A DNA stretch of 64,000 bases from a virus, in IMG/VR virus record IMGVR_UViG_3300036402_000045, positions 25,783 to 89,782 of that record, one strand, 5' to 3'. Shown here in pieces: positions 22,082-31,031 of this stretch. Each line of letters opens with the position of its first letter. The first letter of the stretch is position 1. Made by a program: the position numbers and the translations under genes. Under the pieces are notes generated by a model. It was not told where the DNA came from. It ran no database searches and worked only from the letters and a program-made list of their open reading frames with translations.

Positions 22082-22428
22082 GACACGCACGCGAGGACTA
22101 CGAGGCCATCCAGCCTTTCCCCACGAAGCGTCCGCATCACGTCAGGATCGACGGCAACTTGGTGATGAATATCCAGGGTGACATCGAACACCTGGGCAAG
22201 CACATGGACCCGATCATTCCCGACGACGAGCCGGTCTTCATCATCCGTGCGAAGGACATCGTTGGTCCCGAGACGGTTCGCATGTGGGCGCAGTTCTCTG
22301 AAGACGCCGGTGCAGATTCCGAACTTGTCTTCAAGGTCCGTGAGTGGGCGCAGGAGATGGAGAACTACGCAGCCATCCACTACAACGGCGGCAAGGTTGC
22401 CGACACGCCCGAAGGGATTCTGAAGTGA
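22078..22428 (+). CDS. Hypothetical protein, 116 aa
   Basis: It starts MRHAREDYEAIQPFPTKRPH with an ATGA overlap. The segment EPVFIIRAKDIVGPETVRMW recalls small phage proteins that may bind ligands. The family is unknown. Confidence 0.75.
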   Translation: MRHAREDYEAIQPFPTKRPHHVRIDGNLVMNIQGDIEHLGKHMDPIIPDDEPVFIIRAKDIVGPETVRMWAQFSEDAGADSELVFKVREWAQEMENYAAIHYNGGKVADTPEGILK

Positions 22429-22655
22429 CCTACTGGCGAGTTCTATTCGTTGGTGGTCAAGAGATGTTCCTGGCAACCAAGTCCGAAGACACCGACATCA
22501 TTCCGGCCCTTGGCGAAACGGAGTTCATGTTCGTCACCGCAGACGATCACAATTCTCCTGTTCTCATTGGGCCAACCCGCAACCTCTTGACGATCACCAA
22601 GGCATCGCAAGAGATGTATGACGAGTTCACCCAAAAGAACGGAGTTCTGAAGTGA
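22425..22655 (+). CDS. Hypothetical protein, 76 aa
   Basis: The GTG start overlaps the previous stop (GTGA). The product begins MTYWRVLFVGGQEMFLATKS. No family was recognised. Confidence 0.65.
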   Translation: MTYWRVLFVGGQEMFLATKSEDTDIIPALGETEFMFVTADDHNSPVLIGPTRNLLTITKASQEMYDEFTQKNGVLK

Positions 22656-22951
22656 GCGACATCGCACAGCCAACATTCATCTTCAACATGGGCGACCGTG
22701 TGAAGGACGTTGTGAGCGGCTACGAGGGCATCGTCATGGCCCGGTTCGAATACTGGACCGGGTGCAACCACTACGGCGTTGAGGGACAAGCTCAGGTGGG
22801 AACCAAGCTGCCCTACGAGAGCTTTGATGAGCAACGCCTTGAAGTGGTTCAGTCCAACGCCGTGCGACTGGCACGGGACTACAAGGCAGAACCCGCTTCT
22901 CGTCGTTCCCCTGACGCCGCCGCTCCACGCGACCCCCACCGACCGGCCTGA
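22652..22951 (+). CDS. Conserved phage hypothetical protein, 99 aa
   Basis: The GTG start overlaps the previous stop. The segment GDRVKDVVSGYEGIVMARFE followed by GCNHYGVE resembles the short beta-barrel proteins widespread in phages (KOW/SH3-like). The C-terminus is P/R-rich. The function is unknown. Confidence 0.7.
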   Translation: MSDIAQPTFIFNMGDRVKDVVSGYEGIVMARFEYWTGCNHYGVEGQAQVGTKLPYESFDEQRLEVVQSNAVRLARDYKAEPASRRSPDAAAPRDPHRPA

Positions 22952-22961
22952 AAGGTTTCCA

Positions 22962-23243
22962 ATGGACTTCGGAGAGATTCCGCCCGAGGCCGAGGCACAG
23001 CGTCCTTGGCTCAAGAAGATCAACATCGGACCGCCCCGTGATGACGAAGCTGGCGTGATCGGTTCGTTGCCTGCGCTCATGGGCAACGAAGTCAAGGAGG
23101 GCATTGGGGAGATCGGCGTTATCCGAATCTGTGCCACGCCAAGCTCTGACGATCTCCTGCGCCTTCAGGCCGGTGAGAAGATCTGGATCGAGATCTGGTC
23201 GTCCGTGATGTATCCGATCGCAATCGAAGTCGGCAAGACCTGA
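22962..23243 (+). CDS. Hypothetical protein, 93 aa
   Basis: The ATG at 22962 follows GAAAGG. The protein is mixed alpha/beta and ends IWIEIWSSVMYPIAIEVGKT. No family was recognised. Confidence 0.7.
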   Translation: MDFGEIPPEAEAQRPWLKKINIGPPRDDEAGVIGSLPALMGNEVKEGIGEIGVIRICATPSSDDLLRLQAGEKIWIEIWSSVMYPIAIEVGKT

Positions 23244-23521
23244 TGATCGTTGCGAAGTTCCTGGCCCCTCCGGGCTTCGACTGGCGGTTCGAGGATCACC
23301 CTCGCTATGGCCGCATGTGGCATCTCGGCAAGGTGCTTGACCCCACCGACCCTTGGAGCCGCCAGTACGTCCCGATGGGCCGAATGGGCCGGGACTTCGC
23401 TCCGATGTGGACCGTGACCGAAGAGACGTTGCGAGTCGCCTTTTATCCCGCGCTTGTTATCCGAATGATTCTGGAAGAAAGCGCACACCACCTGAAAGTC
23501 ATCGAAACCCACCATGCCTAA
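23243..23521 (+). CDS. Hypothetical protein, 92 aa
   Basis: The start overlaps the previous stop (TGATG). It is rich in aromatics and prolines (FDWRFEDHPRYGRMWHLGK). Its end overlaps the polymerase start by eight bases. No family was recognised. Confidence 0.7.
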   Translation: MIVAKFLAPPGFDWRFEDHPRYGRMWHLGKVLDPTDPWSRQYVPMGRMGRDFAPMWTVTEETLRVAFYPALVIRMILEESAHHLKVIETHHA

Positions 23522-26500
23522 CCGTTTTGCACACCTTCACCTTCACGACGAGTATTCGATGCTCGATGGTCTAGGGAAGATTCCGGAGTACGTGTCTCGC
23601 GGGAAGAAGCTGGGGATGCAGCACATGGCCCAGACCAACCACGGCAACATCGCTGGCGCACCTGACTTCTACAAGGAGTGCAAGGCGAACGGGATCAATC
23701 CGATCCTCGGTTGCGAGTTCTACTTCGTGCCCGATGTGACCACGGTGGCCGAAGACATGAAGCGACGACGCAAGGAGTCTGAGCACGACGATGCAGAGGC
23801 CAACCGATACCACGTCGTCTTCCTCGCTAAGAACGAGGACGGGTTCAAGACGCTCGTTGATCTCAACAGCGAGTCTCACCGGAACTACTACTACAAGCCC
23901 CTCATCGATCGCAGCATGGTCGAAGCTCTCGGATCAGAATCCGAAAATCTCATCGTGCTGTCTGGGTGTGCTGGCTCCATCCTTTCCCGCAAGGCACTTC
24001 ACGCTTCGAGGGACGAAGCTCTCGATGAGGCCCGCTGGTGGAGCGAGCAGTTCGAGTCCTTCTACATCGAGCTTCAGCATCACAACGCTCCGGACGATCG
24101 AAAGCTCAATCAACGACTGGTTCGCATCGCGAGAGATCTCGCCCTCCCCCACGTCATCACCAACGATCCCCACTACGTCGTCGCAGAACAGGCCGAGGCC
24201 CACGATTGCCTTCTGGCCGTTCAGACCGCAGCAGACGTTGATGATCCTGATCGATTCCGGTTCGAGGGAGAAGGCTTCCACCTGAAAGGCCGCAAGGAGA
24301 TGGAGCGCACGTTCCGCGGCTACCGAGAAGACGTGTGGCGTCCTGGCCTTGACAACTCTCTGAAGATCGCCTCAGAGATCAACATCACGATTCCCGCTTG
24401 GGACACCCGGACCTGGCACATTCCGAATCTCCCCGGCGTCACCGATCCTGATACTCGCGTCAAGGAGCTTGCGGTCAAGGAACTAAAGCGACGTGGCTGG
24501 GACAAGAAGCCCGAGTACGCCGAACGCCTGCGCTACGAGCTTCCGAAGGTTCGCAAGGCCAAGATCACCGGGGCGATGCTCATCACCCGTGACGCTCTGC
24601 GCTACGCCAAGCGCAAGGGCTACCGAGTCGGTCCGGGCCGTGGTTCGGTGTGCGGCTCACTGGTGGGCTACCTCATCGGCATCCACAAGATCGATCCCGT
24701 CAAGTACGACCTGCTCTTCGAGCGGTTCCTGAACCCTGAGCGCCCGAAGATGCCCGACATCGATTCGGACTTTGAGCGCGCTCACCGTGACGACGTGATC
24801 GAGTATTCGATTCGGAAGTTCGGCGCTGACAACGTGATCCGTGTCGCGGCGTTCTCAACCATGCAGGCGAAGGGAGCGTTCCAGTCCCTTGCTCGCGCCT
24901 ACGGCATCGATCACATTCAGCGCAACCGTCTGACGAAGGAGATGCTGGAGGACGAGGAAGGCAACACCGTTCTCCCGGAGGAAATCCGAAACAACTATCC
25001 CGAGCTTGTCGAACGGATGAAGCAGATCGAAGGTCTAAAGAAGGGGATCTCCCGGCATCCCGCTGGGATCGTGATCCTCCAACCCGAAGACCCGATCAAG
25101 GAACTGATCCCCGAGATGTGGATCGCCGGTTCGAAGAAGATGGTCGGGCAGTACGACCTGGACACGGTTTCTGATCTCGGACTGTTCAAGCAGGACTACT
25201 TGGTGATCCGAGCGCTGGACACGATCGAGTGGACATGCCGGTTCGTGAAGGAGCGCCACGGCATCGACATCGATCCCGACGAGTGGGTTCCGGATGAAGA
25301 GAAGTACGACAGCCGGATCTACAAGATGCTGGCGGCTGGCAAGACCGCTGGCGTGTTCCAGATGGAAGGCGGCACGAACCACCGAGGCATCCAGCAGATC
25401 AAGCCCACAAAGTTCGAAGACATCGTTTCGTGTACGTCTCTCTATCGAGCCGGTCCGCTCGACGCTGGTGCGGACAAGCGCTTTCTGGAGAACCGAGCAG
25501 ACGGCATCGTGCGCGTCATGCACAAGTCCCTGGAACCGATCCTCAATACCACTTGGGGAGAGATGATCTACCAGGAGCAGATGTTCCGAATCTTGAACGA
25601 GGTTGCGGGCTTCTCTTGGGCAAGGGTTGACGACGCCAAGACCGCTGTGTCGAAGAAAGACCCCGAGAAGATGGCGAAGCTGAAGGACGAAGCCATCGCT
25701 GGGTTCATGCGGATCGGCGGCATGTCCGAGTCAAAGGCCGAAGAAGTGTGGGCGATGATCGCTGCACAAGCGACCTACCTCTTCAACCGTTCGCACGCCG
25801 TTGCGTACTCGATGCTCTCCTACCAGACGGCACGGCTGAAGTACCTGTACCCGCTGGAGTACCTGGCCGCTCTTCTCGCCACTGTGGAGCCGAAGAACAA
25901 GACCGACATCGCGAAGCGTGAGCGCTACATGAGCGAAGTCGTTCTTGAGGGTTTCCGAATCTTGGCACCCGACATCAACAAGTCCGCAGAGCGTTTCCGC
26001 CCCGAAGGGAAGGACGCTGTTCGCTTCGGCTTCTTCGACGTGAGTGGGATCGGTGAGAAGACCGCCCCCAGATTGGTCGCAGAGCGCCCCAGAGGGGGCT
26101 ACAAGAAGCTCGCAGAGGTCCGGGCGGCTGGAATGAACGCCAGCGCCATCCAGGCCCTCAGCGAGAGCGGAGCGCTCGAAGCCATTGGCATGAAGACCAC
26201 AAAGGCGTTGCAGGAGACGCGACTGAAGTGGCAGTTCGAGGACAAGATGCTTCCGATCCGTCAGAAGTTCGAGAAGAAGGTCAAGCTCCCGACGAACAAG
26301 GACGGCCAAGTCGTCATCATCGGTGAGATCAAGAAAACCGAGATCCGTCCCACAAAGCGAGGGACCAACTTCTGCACTTGGGTTCTCCAGTGGGCACCGG
26401 GGATGGAATACAAGGTCAACATCTGGGACTCGGCATTCGATCTCTTCGAGATTCCGAAGGGCCGTGTCGTTCAGGTGAGCGGCAAGTGGCAAGCCGACTG

Positions 26501-26552
26501 GCAAAACGTGTCCGTTGGGGACTCCGATCAAGTGCGCCTGGTACGGGCGTAG
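23514..26552 (+). CDS. dnaE: DNA polymerase III alpha subunit (DnaE-type), 1012 aa
   Basis: The N-terminal PHP domain begins HLHLHDEYSMLDG, with TNHGN where active family members read TDHGN. The palm has GPGRGSVCGSLVGYLIGI and PDIDSDF with the metal-binding aspartates, and a C-terminal OB-like segment (VVIIGEIKKTEIRPT) closes the protein. It is shorter than bacterial DnaE (about 1160 aa), lacking the last clamp/tau-binding part. It is the replicative polymerase and would work with DnaB and primase. Confidence 0.95.
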   Translation: MPNRFAHLHLHDEYSMLDGLGKIPEYVSRGKKLGMQHMAQTNHGNIAGAPDFYKECKANGINPILGCEFYFVPDVTTVAEDMKRRRKESEHDDAEANRYHVVFLAKNEDGFKTLVDLNSESHRNYYYKPLIDRSMVEALGSESENLIVLSGCAGSILSRKALHASRDEALDEARWWSEQFESFYIELQHHNAPDDRKLNQRLVRIARDLALPHVITNDPHYVVAEQAEAHDCLLAVQTAADVDDPDRFRFEGEGFHLKGRKEMERTFRGYREDVWRPGLDNSLKIASEINITIPAWDTRTWHIPNLPGVTDPDTRVKELAVKELKRRGWDKKPEYAERLRYELPKVRKAKITGAMLITRDALRYAKRKGYRVGPGRGSVCGSLVGYLIGIHKIDPVKYDLLFERFLNPERPKMPDIDSDFERAHRDDVIEYSIRKFGADNVIRVAAFSTMQAKGAFQSLARAYGIDHIQRNRLTKEMLEDEEGNTVLPEEIRNNYPELVERMKQIEGLKKGISRHPAGIVILQPEDPIKELIPEMWIAGSKKMVGQYDLDTVSDLGLFKQDYLVIRALDTIEWTCRFVKERHGIDIDPDEWVPDEEKYDSRIYKMLAAGKTAGVFQMEGGTNHRGIQQIKPTKFEDIVSCTSLYRAGPLDAGADKRFLENRADGIVRVMHKSLEPILNTTWGEMIYQEQMFRILNEVAGFSWARVDDAKTAVSKKDPEKMAKLKDEAIAGFMRIGGMSESKAEEVWAMIAAQATYLFNRSHAVAYSMLSYQTARLKYLYPLEYLAALLATVEPKNKTDIAKRERYMSEVVLEGFRILAPDINKSAERFRPEGKDAVRFGFFDVSGIGEKTAPRLVAERPRGGYKKLAEVRAAGMNASAIQALSESGALEAIGMKTTKALQETRLKWQFEDKMLPIRQKFEKKVKLPTNKDGQVVIIGEIKKTEIRPTKRGTNFCTWVLQWAPGMEYKVNIWDSAFDLFEIPKGRVVQVSGKWQADWQNVSVGDSDQVRLVRA

Positions 26553-26556
26553 GAAG

Positions 26557-26566
26557 GACGTATCAC
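26557..26566 (+). promoter_or_regulatory. Class-2 promoter
   Basis: GACG plus TATCAC (26561-26566), then TAGAT and an ATG at 26572; the 10 bases after CGTATCACTAG repeat the thyX promoter closely. Confidence 0.6.
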
Positions 26567-26571
26567 TAGAT

Positions 26572-26850
26572 ATGTCAGGAATCACGATCAAGAGCATCAA
26601 GGACTTCAAGATCTATCCAGCGGTCAAGGTGCTCCCTCGCGTTTGCGAGAGGCCCGAGCACATGACAACGCACGACACGCTAGGTCTTCGGTGCTTCAAC
26701 GCCGAAGGTCCGGAGTTCAAGAGCGGGGGCGAAATACGCAAGCACATGTGCGTGTTCCGCCACGATCACTACGGCACCCTGCACTACGCCGTTGTGTTCG
26801 ACAACGACGGTATCCCCACTTGGTACGAATGGGGATGGGCGAGTGCCTGA
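26572..26850 (+). CDS. Hypothetical protein, 92 aa, leaderless
   Basis: MSGITIKSIKDFKIYPAVKV starts five bases after TATCAC with no ribosome site. The protein has several H and C residues (CERPEHMTTHDTLGLRC) that might bind a metal. It leads the RecA group. Confidence 0.7.
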   Translation: MSGITIKSIKDFKIYPAVKVLPRVCERPEHMTTHDTLGLRCFNAEGPEFKSGGEIRKHMCVFRHDHYGTLHYAVVFDNDGIPTWYEWGWASA

Positions 26851-27142
26851 CTACGGCAACCACAACAAGGGCTTCAAGCGCATGGCGCTGCCCGAGGCCA
26901 AGAAGGAGTGCAACACCAAGCTCGACTCCTACGTCCGAGCCGAATGCAACCGGTGTGAGATGGCGGTCATGCTCCACTGTTCGGATTGCAATATTCAGAT
27001 CACCGGATGCTTCTGTTCGGACGAGGACCGCTTCGGAAAGAACGAGGCGATCCAGAAGATGATCGACCGCATGGGCTTCGAGAAGGCCAAGGAAAAGCTC
27101 ACCCGTCAAGGGATCTGGGTTCCTCCGGGAGTGAAGGGCTAA
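26843..27142 (+). CDS. Zinc-binding hypothetical protein, 99 aa
   Basis: The GTG at 26843 overlaps the preceding stop. A cluster CNRC ... HCSDCN ... CFC near residues 35-60 suggests a zinc finger. It is coupled to recA (stop/start overlap at 27142) and may act in recombination. Confidence 0.7.
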   Translation: MPDYGNHNKGFKRMALPEAKKECNTKLDSYVRAECNRCEMAVMLHCSDCNIQITGCFCSDEDRFGKNEAIQKMIDRMGFEKAKEKLTRQGIWVPPGVKG

Positions 27143-28221
27143 TGCCTCGCAAGACCACAGAGAAGGTCGAACTGACTCCCGCTGGACTCGCTGCGGCGAT
27201 GAACAAGAAGTGGGGTCCAGGAACAATGATGATGGGGAACGACCCTTCCCTCGTCATCGAACGTCTACCGACCGGAATCTTGTCGGTGGACTACGCCATG
27301 AAGGGCGGCTTCGCAAGAGGCCGTCACGTCGAACTATTCGGATCTGCAAACGTCGGGAAGACGGCTCTTGCCTATCGCCTAATGGCGATGACCCAACGTG
27401 GCGGTGAGCGGGTCGGCTACGTCGATGTGGAGAAGACGTTCGATCCCGACTTCGCTGGGCATCTCGGCGTTGACGTGAAGACGATGGCGTACCACAAGCA
27501 GATCAACGCGAACCGTGTCGTTGACTTCCTGGACGTTCTGCTTCGATCCGAGATGTACGGCGTCCTCTGCGTGGACTCCATCGCCGCGCTGACGCCCAAG
27601 ATCGAGATCGATTCCGATATGGAGACGACCGGATCAATGGGCATGGAGCAAGCCAAGCTCATGTCCAAGGCCCTTCGGAAACTCACGACCGCCAACGACA
27701 GGACGCTCATCATCTGGATCAACCAGACCCGTGATTCCGTGGGTGGCATGTTCGCCAAGAAGAACGTCACATCTGGTGGGCGCGCGATGGGCTTCTATGC
27801 TTCGACCCGCATCGAGATGGTCCGAACGGAGACGATCAAGAAGAAGGGCAAGATCGTAAATCCGAAGAACGGCACCATCACCGAGTCGGACGTGGCAACG
27901 GGTCATCGAGTCCTTTTGCGTATCGAGAAGGACAAGACGGGTTCCGCCAACCCGTTCGACCAGACGAGCTTCGTGTTCTCCTACGAGGACGCGAACATCG
28001 ATCACCTGGAAGACCTGATGTACGTCGGACGACAGGCGGGTGTCGTCCACAAGAGCGGTACGGAGCGTTCGGAGAAGTGGTGGGTCGAAGGCTACGAGGA
28101 CGACAAGCAATCGGGACGCACGCGGTTCAAGCGGTGGCTCAAGAACAACCCCGCCGTCGCTGACGAACTGGAAGAGATGATCTGGGAAGATTCCGAACCC
28201 GAGGACGAAGAAGACGAGTAG
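27142..28221 (+). CDS. recA: RecA recombinase, 359 aa
   Basis: Walker A is GSANVGKT near residue 67, Walker B is GVLCVDSIAAL near residue 145, and TLIIWINQTRDSVGGMF is the L1/L2-region strand. The length matches bacterial RecA (352 aa). It pairs homologous DNA, presumably with the Cas4-like nuclease and RuvC-like resolvase further on. The acidic C-terminus (EDSEPEDEEDE) is usual for regulation. Confidence 0.95.
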   Translation: MPRKTTEKVELTPAGLAAAMNKKWGPGTMMMGNDPSLVIERLPTGILSVDYAMKGGFARGRHVELFGSANVGKTALAYRLMAMTQRGGERVGYVDVEKTFDPDFAGHLGVDVKTMAYHKQINANRVVDFLDVLLRSEMYGVLCVDSIAALTPKIEIDSDMETTGSMGMEQAKLMSKALRKLTTANDRTLIIWINQTRDSVGGMFAKKNVTSGGRAMGFYASTRIEMVRTETIKKKGKIVNPKNGTITESDVATGHRVLLRIEKDKTGSANPFDQTSFVFSYEDANIDHLEDLMYVGRQAGVVHKSGTERSEKWWVEGYEDDKQSGRTRFKRWLKNNPAVADELEEMIWEDSEPEDEEDE

Positions 28222-28535
28222 TGGCGGGATTACCGGAGTGGTTCCACAAGGACCGAGAACGACAGAACACGCGATCTAGAAAGCAGGAACGTGACTACGC
28301 GCAAGAGCGACAAGGGAAAGTCCAACCCGGGAGCGGAAGTAGCTGGCGACGACCCCAAGATGTCCAAGAAGAAGGGTTCCTCACCCAACTCAAGTTCACG
28401 GACAAAGACTCCTTCACCATCAAAGCGAGCGAGTGGAAAGCGATCCGCAACGACGCGCTCCGGGACGGCAGGGAACCGCGCCTCGTCATCGAGTTCTCAA
28501 AACACGGGTTCACTGTTGCCGTTTCCGAATCCTGA
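28221..28535 (+). CDS. PD-(D/E)XK nuclease-like protein, 104 aa
   Basis: RKQERDYAQERQGKVQPGSG is the start of the small PD-(D/E)XK resolvase-like fold, and DVQEEGFLTQLKFTDKDSF carries D...QxK where many members have ExK. Mrr-type nucleases also use QxK, so activity is possible. The rest (KASEWKAIRNDALRDGREP) fits the fold. GTG overlaps the recA stop by one base. Confidence 0.65.
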   Translation: MAGLPEWFHKDRERQNTRSRKQERDYAQERQGKVQPGSGSSWRRPQDVQEEGFLTQLKFTDKDSFTIKASEWKAIRNDALRDGREPRLVIEFSKHGFTVAVSES

Positions 28536-28545
28536 AGACCGGGAG

Positions 28546-28755
28546 ATGGAGCGGGAGGGGACCGTCACCATCAACTTCGTGACGTATGGCCGGAAGGATC
28601 AGGCCGAGAAGACAGCACAGCAGATGGTCAAGGATCTCCAGGTTCGTCAGCACAGCATCGTCCACGCCGCTTTCGACGGCAGCGAGCTTCAGATCAATCG
28701 CAAGTGGTCAACCCCGGTGCTCGATCACGACCATGACGAGCCGGTCGTTGACTGA
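28546..28755 (+). CDS. Hypothetical protein, 69 aa
   Basis: MEREGTVTINFVTYGRKDQA starts at 28546 after GGGAG. It is a small alpha/beta protein with an acid/histidine-rich end (HDHDEPVVD). No family was recognised. Confidence 0.65.
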   Translation: MEREGTVTINFVTYGRKDQAEKTAQQMVKDLQVRQHSIVHAAFDGSELQINRKWSTPVLDHDHDEPVVD

Positions 28756-28943
28756 TGGCGGGCAAGAAGAACGAACTGTGGATTCTCATCGCTTTGGTGT
28801 CTGCGCTGTTCCTCGTCGTTGTGATGTGGCTGTCACTGACGATGATTGCTGACAACGCCAACGATCAAGAGCGAAACATCAAACGGTGCCTGCGGATCGA
28901 GAATTCCGAAGCCGCTCTTCGATGTGTGGCTAGCGAAATCTGA
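28755..28943 (+). CDS. Small membrane protein, 62 aa
   Basis: Residues 8-33 (WILIALVSALFLVVVMWLSL) form one transmembrane span, followed by a hydrophilic tail with two cysteines. The start overlaps the previous stop. The function is unknown. Confidence 0.7.
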   Translation: MAGKKNELWILIALVSALFLVVVMWLSLTMIADNANDQERNIKRCLRIENSEAALRCVASEI

Positions 28944-29365
28944 TGATCGACAAGGAAGCTCGGATCATTCTGAAGCGCTGGACTCGCTGCCAGTATTACG
29001 TCTACCTCCGTCCGCTGGACTACCGCTTCTACAACCCGACCGCTGACTTCGCCGTTCACTGGAAAGTGACGGTGGAGTACCGAGGGCTGGGTTACAAGCA
29101 ACACGTCGGAGAGGGCATGAACCTTTCCGAAGTAATCAAGAAACTGGGCCTAGAGGTTCCGCTGAACAAGCCGAAGCTGTCGCCCCGAGCTTCAGTCCCG
29201 CGCCCAACCACCGTGGCGAAGATCAACGTCAATATCCGAAAGAACCCCGGTCGGGTGAAGCTGACCCAGAAGTTCGTTGACGACGCCAGAGGCGATGCGG
29301 AGGCGATGCCCGCCAACGGGGGCGTCCGGAAGCGGAAGAAGAAGCCTCATGCCCGTCGCAAGTGA
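28943..29365 (+). CDS. Hypothetical protein, basic C-terminus, 140 aa
   Basis: The ATG overlaps the previous stop. The N-terminal half is aromatic (QYYVYLRPLDYRFYNP) and the last 20 residues are strongly basic (RKRKKKPHARRK), so it may bind nucleic acid. It overlaps the nuclease start by 17 bases. Confidence 0.7.
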   Translation: MIDKEARIILKRWTRCQYYVYLRPLDYRFYNPTADFAVHWKVTVEYRGLGYKQHVGEGMNLSEVIKKLGLEVPLNKPKLSPRASVPRPTTVAKINVNIRKNPGRVKLTQKFVDDARGDAEAMPANGGVRKRKKKPHARRK

Positions 29366-30245
29366 CCGCAGCATTCTGAAGTCGTTCGTCAAGCACATTC
29401 AGGAGAAGGACGTTGATCCGTTCACTCCATTGATCGATGCGTACCTCACGAAGCGAGAGCTTCCCAAGTACCGAGACAGACGGCTGAAGGAGTTCAGCTT
29501 CCCGGTGCTGGAGCGCCCTCGTCCGTTGGGCAGGTTGTCTCCCTCTGCCCTCTGTGGCTGCGAGAGACAGGCCGCGTTCAAGATGCTGGGGGTTGAGGGC
29601 CGCAAGCGGGTTGACGCCGACACAGAGTTGGTCTTCATGGACGGTCATTGGCGTCACCACAAGTGGGACTACATCTTCCTCGACATGCAGGCGATGTTTC
29701 CGAACAAGATCAAGGTGCTCTCCTACGAGGACAACATCAAGATCCCGCACCTGTTCATCGCTGGCTCGTTGGACATTCATGTTGCTGTCAAGATGGATGG
29801 TCGCTGGGTTCGCTACGTCATCGACTTCAAAGGAGCGAACGACTGGGCATTCCAGTACGTCCACAAGAACCACGCTCCGAAGCCCGAACATCTCCTTCAG
29901 GTGCTCCCCTACATGCGAGCCAAGAAGTGCCGCAAGGGAGCGGTGATCTACGACTCCAAGAATCGAAACAACTTCTACATCTTCACCTTCGACTTCAACG
30001 CGAAGGAATGGAAGATGGTTCGCCGCTGGGCCGGTCGGGTGCTCGATCAGCTAGAGCGGAATGTTCTGCCGCCCACGTCTCCCGATTGCACCAAGGGCAA
30101 CTTCATGGGAGACAAGTGCCCGTTCCGAGGACTCTGCTATGGCCCGAAAGACGACGACCGGATCGAGCAAGAGATCTTCCAGCAATGGCAAGGACTCGAA
30201 GCTCTCTGGGAAGAAGGACTTGCGATCGAAGCCGAAATCTTCTAA
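29349..30245 (+). CDS. Cas4/RecB-like exonuclease with Fe-S cysteines, 298 aa
   Basis: Central GSLDIHVAVKMDGRWVRYVI then DFKGAND gives the D...DxK core of PD-(D/E)XK nucleases. A cysteine pair at CGCERQ near residue 63 and a C-terminal CTKGNFMGDKCPFRGLC set resemble the four cysteines that hold an iron-sulphur cluster in Cas4/AddB-type enzymes. It probably resects DNA ends for RecA. Its 3' end carries the start of the 159-aa gene in another frame. Confidence 0.85.
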   Translation: MPVASDRSILKSFVKHIQEKDVDPFTPLIDAYLTKRELPKYRDRRLKEFSFPVLERPRPLGRLSPSALCGCERQAAFKMLGVEGRKRVDADTELVFMDGHWRHHKWDYIFLDMQAMFPNKIKVLSYEDNIKIPHLFIAGSLDIHVAVKMDGRWVRYVIDFKGANDWAFQYVHKNHAPKPEHLLQVLPYMRAKKCRKGAVIYDSKNRNNFYIFTFDFNAKEWKMVRRWAGRVLDQLERNVLPPTSPDCTKGNFMGDKCPFRGLCYGPKDDDRIEQEIFQQWQGLEALWEEGLAIEAEIF

Positions 30246-30618
30246 TGATGCCTATAGCGAGGTACGGGCGGTCCTCGAACCGTTGCTTGAATTCTTCGCG
30301 GCGGGGGATGATGTGTTCACCGAACACGATTCATTTGATCCGGCACACCTACACGCCTCTCTTGGAAGGATCTATCGAAGTTGGAAGGTTTGCCGTACCG
30401 CTTTGGACCCGGAATTCGACCCGGAGAGATTCAGCTACGAGCGGAAGCAGAAGCGGCGTGCTTCGGATTCACCCAGTCCGATCAGCCGAACCCGTTCTAC
30501 GGTCCCGAAGTCGATCTCCGCAACGAACCGCAAGCGGACCGCGACGCCAGAGAAGAAGTCGCCAAAGCCATCTGTTCGTCGTGCAAGCTCAAGTGGCCGT
30601 GCCTCGAATGGGCGATAG
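30139..30618 (+). CDS. Hypothetical protein nested between nuclease and WhiB, 159 aa
   Basis: The ATG at 30139 follows GAGGA by seven bases. The middle (about residues 37-90, EVRAVLEPLLEFFAAGDDVF and on) looks like real helical protein, while both ends are S/K/R-rich and lie over the neighbours (107 bases over the nuclease, 238 over WhiB). The gene is plausible because about 135 bases would otherwise be non-coding, but the limits are uncertain. Confidence 0.5.
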   Translation: MARKTTTGSSKRSSSNGKDSKLSGKKDLRSKPKSSNDAYSEVRAVLEPLLEFFAAGDDVFTEHDSFDPAHLHASLGRIYRSWKVCRTALDPEFDPERFSYERKQKRRASDSPSPISRTRSTVPKSISATNRKRTATPEKKSPKPSVRRASSSGRASNGR

Positions 30619-31031
30619 CCACCGAGGAAGAGTGGGGCGTGTGGGGCGAGATGCCCCCGCAGGATCGCAAGAGGTTTCGGAAATGGCTGCGGAAGACCAA
30701 GCGCAATGAGAAGCCCAAAGGCTCCAGCCTCAAGAACCTCGTCACGCTCTGGCTCCAAGTCGAAGAGCGCAACCGCAAGCGTCGGGAGCGAGAAGCCAAG
30801 AAGCAAGCCCAACCTCAAGCAAAGGTCGTCAAGCTCACACCGCGCCCTGGTGGTGATGGGACTCGATCTGTCTCTGACCGCAACCGGGTTGGTGGTACTG
30901 GACGGGCTACGGGTTTGTCGGTGGCGGCTTCTCCGAACGGAACCAGTAGGACAGCAAGGCCAGTCCCTCGGGCTGCTTCCGTCAGGCAAGTACCGGGGGC
31001 ACCAAGAGGATCGAATCGAGTGGTCCGTTAG
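30381..31031 (+). CDS. whiB: WhiB-family regulator
   Basis: Residues about 26-85 hold the four WhiB cysteines: ACFG, then AICSSCKLKWPCLEW, followed by the turn GVWGEMPPQDR (usually G[V/I]WGG). WhiB proteins bind a 4Fe-4S cluster and contact the host main sigma factor. The TTG start at 30381 has GGAAGGA upstream. The long C-terminal 110 residues are basic and low-complexity and overlap the RuvC-like gene in a different frame, so the true end may lie within the overlap. Confidence 0.85.
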   Translation: MEGLPYRFGPGIRPGEIQLRAEAEAACFGFTQSDQPNPFYGPEVDLRNEPQADRDAREEVAKAICSSCKLKWPCLEWAIATEEEWGVWGEMPPQDRKRFRKWLRKTKRNEKPKGSSLKNLVTLWLQVEERNRKRREREAKKQAQPQAKVVKLTPRPGGDGTRSVSDRNRVGGTGRATGLSVAASPNGTSRTARPVPRAASVRQVPGAPRGSNRVVR

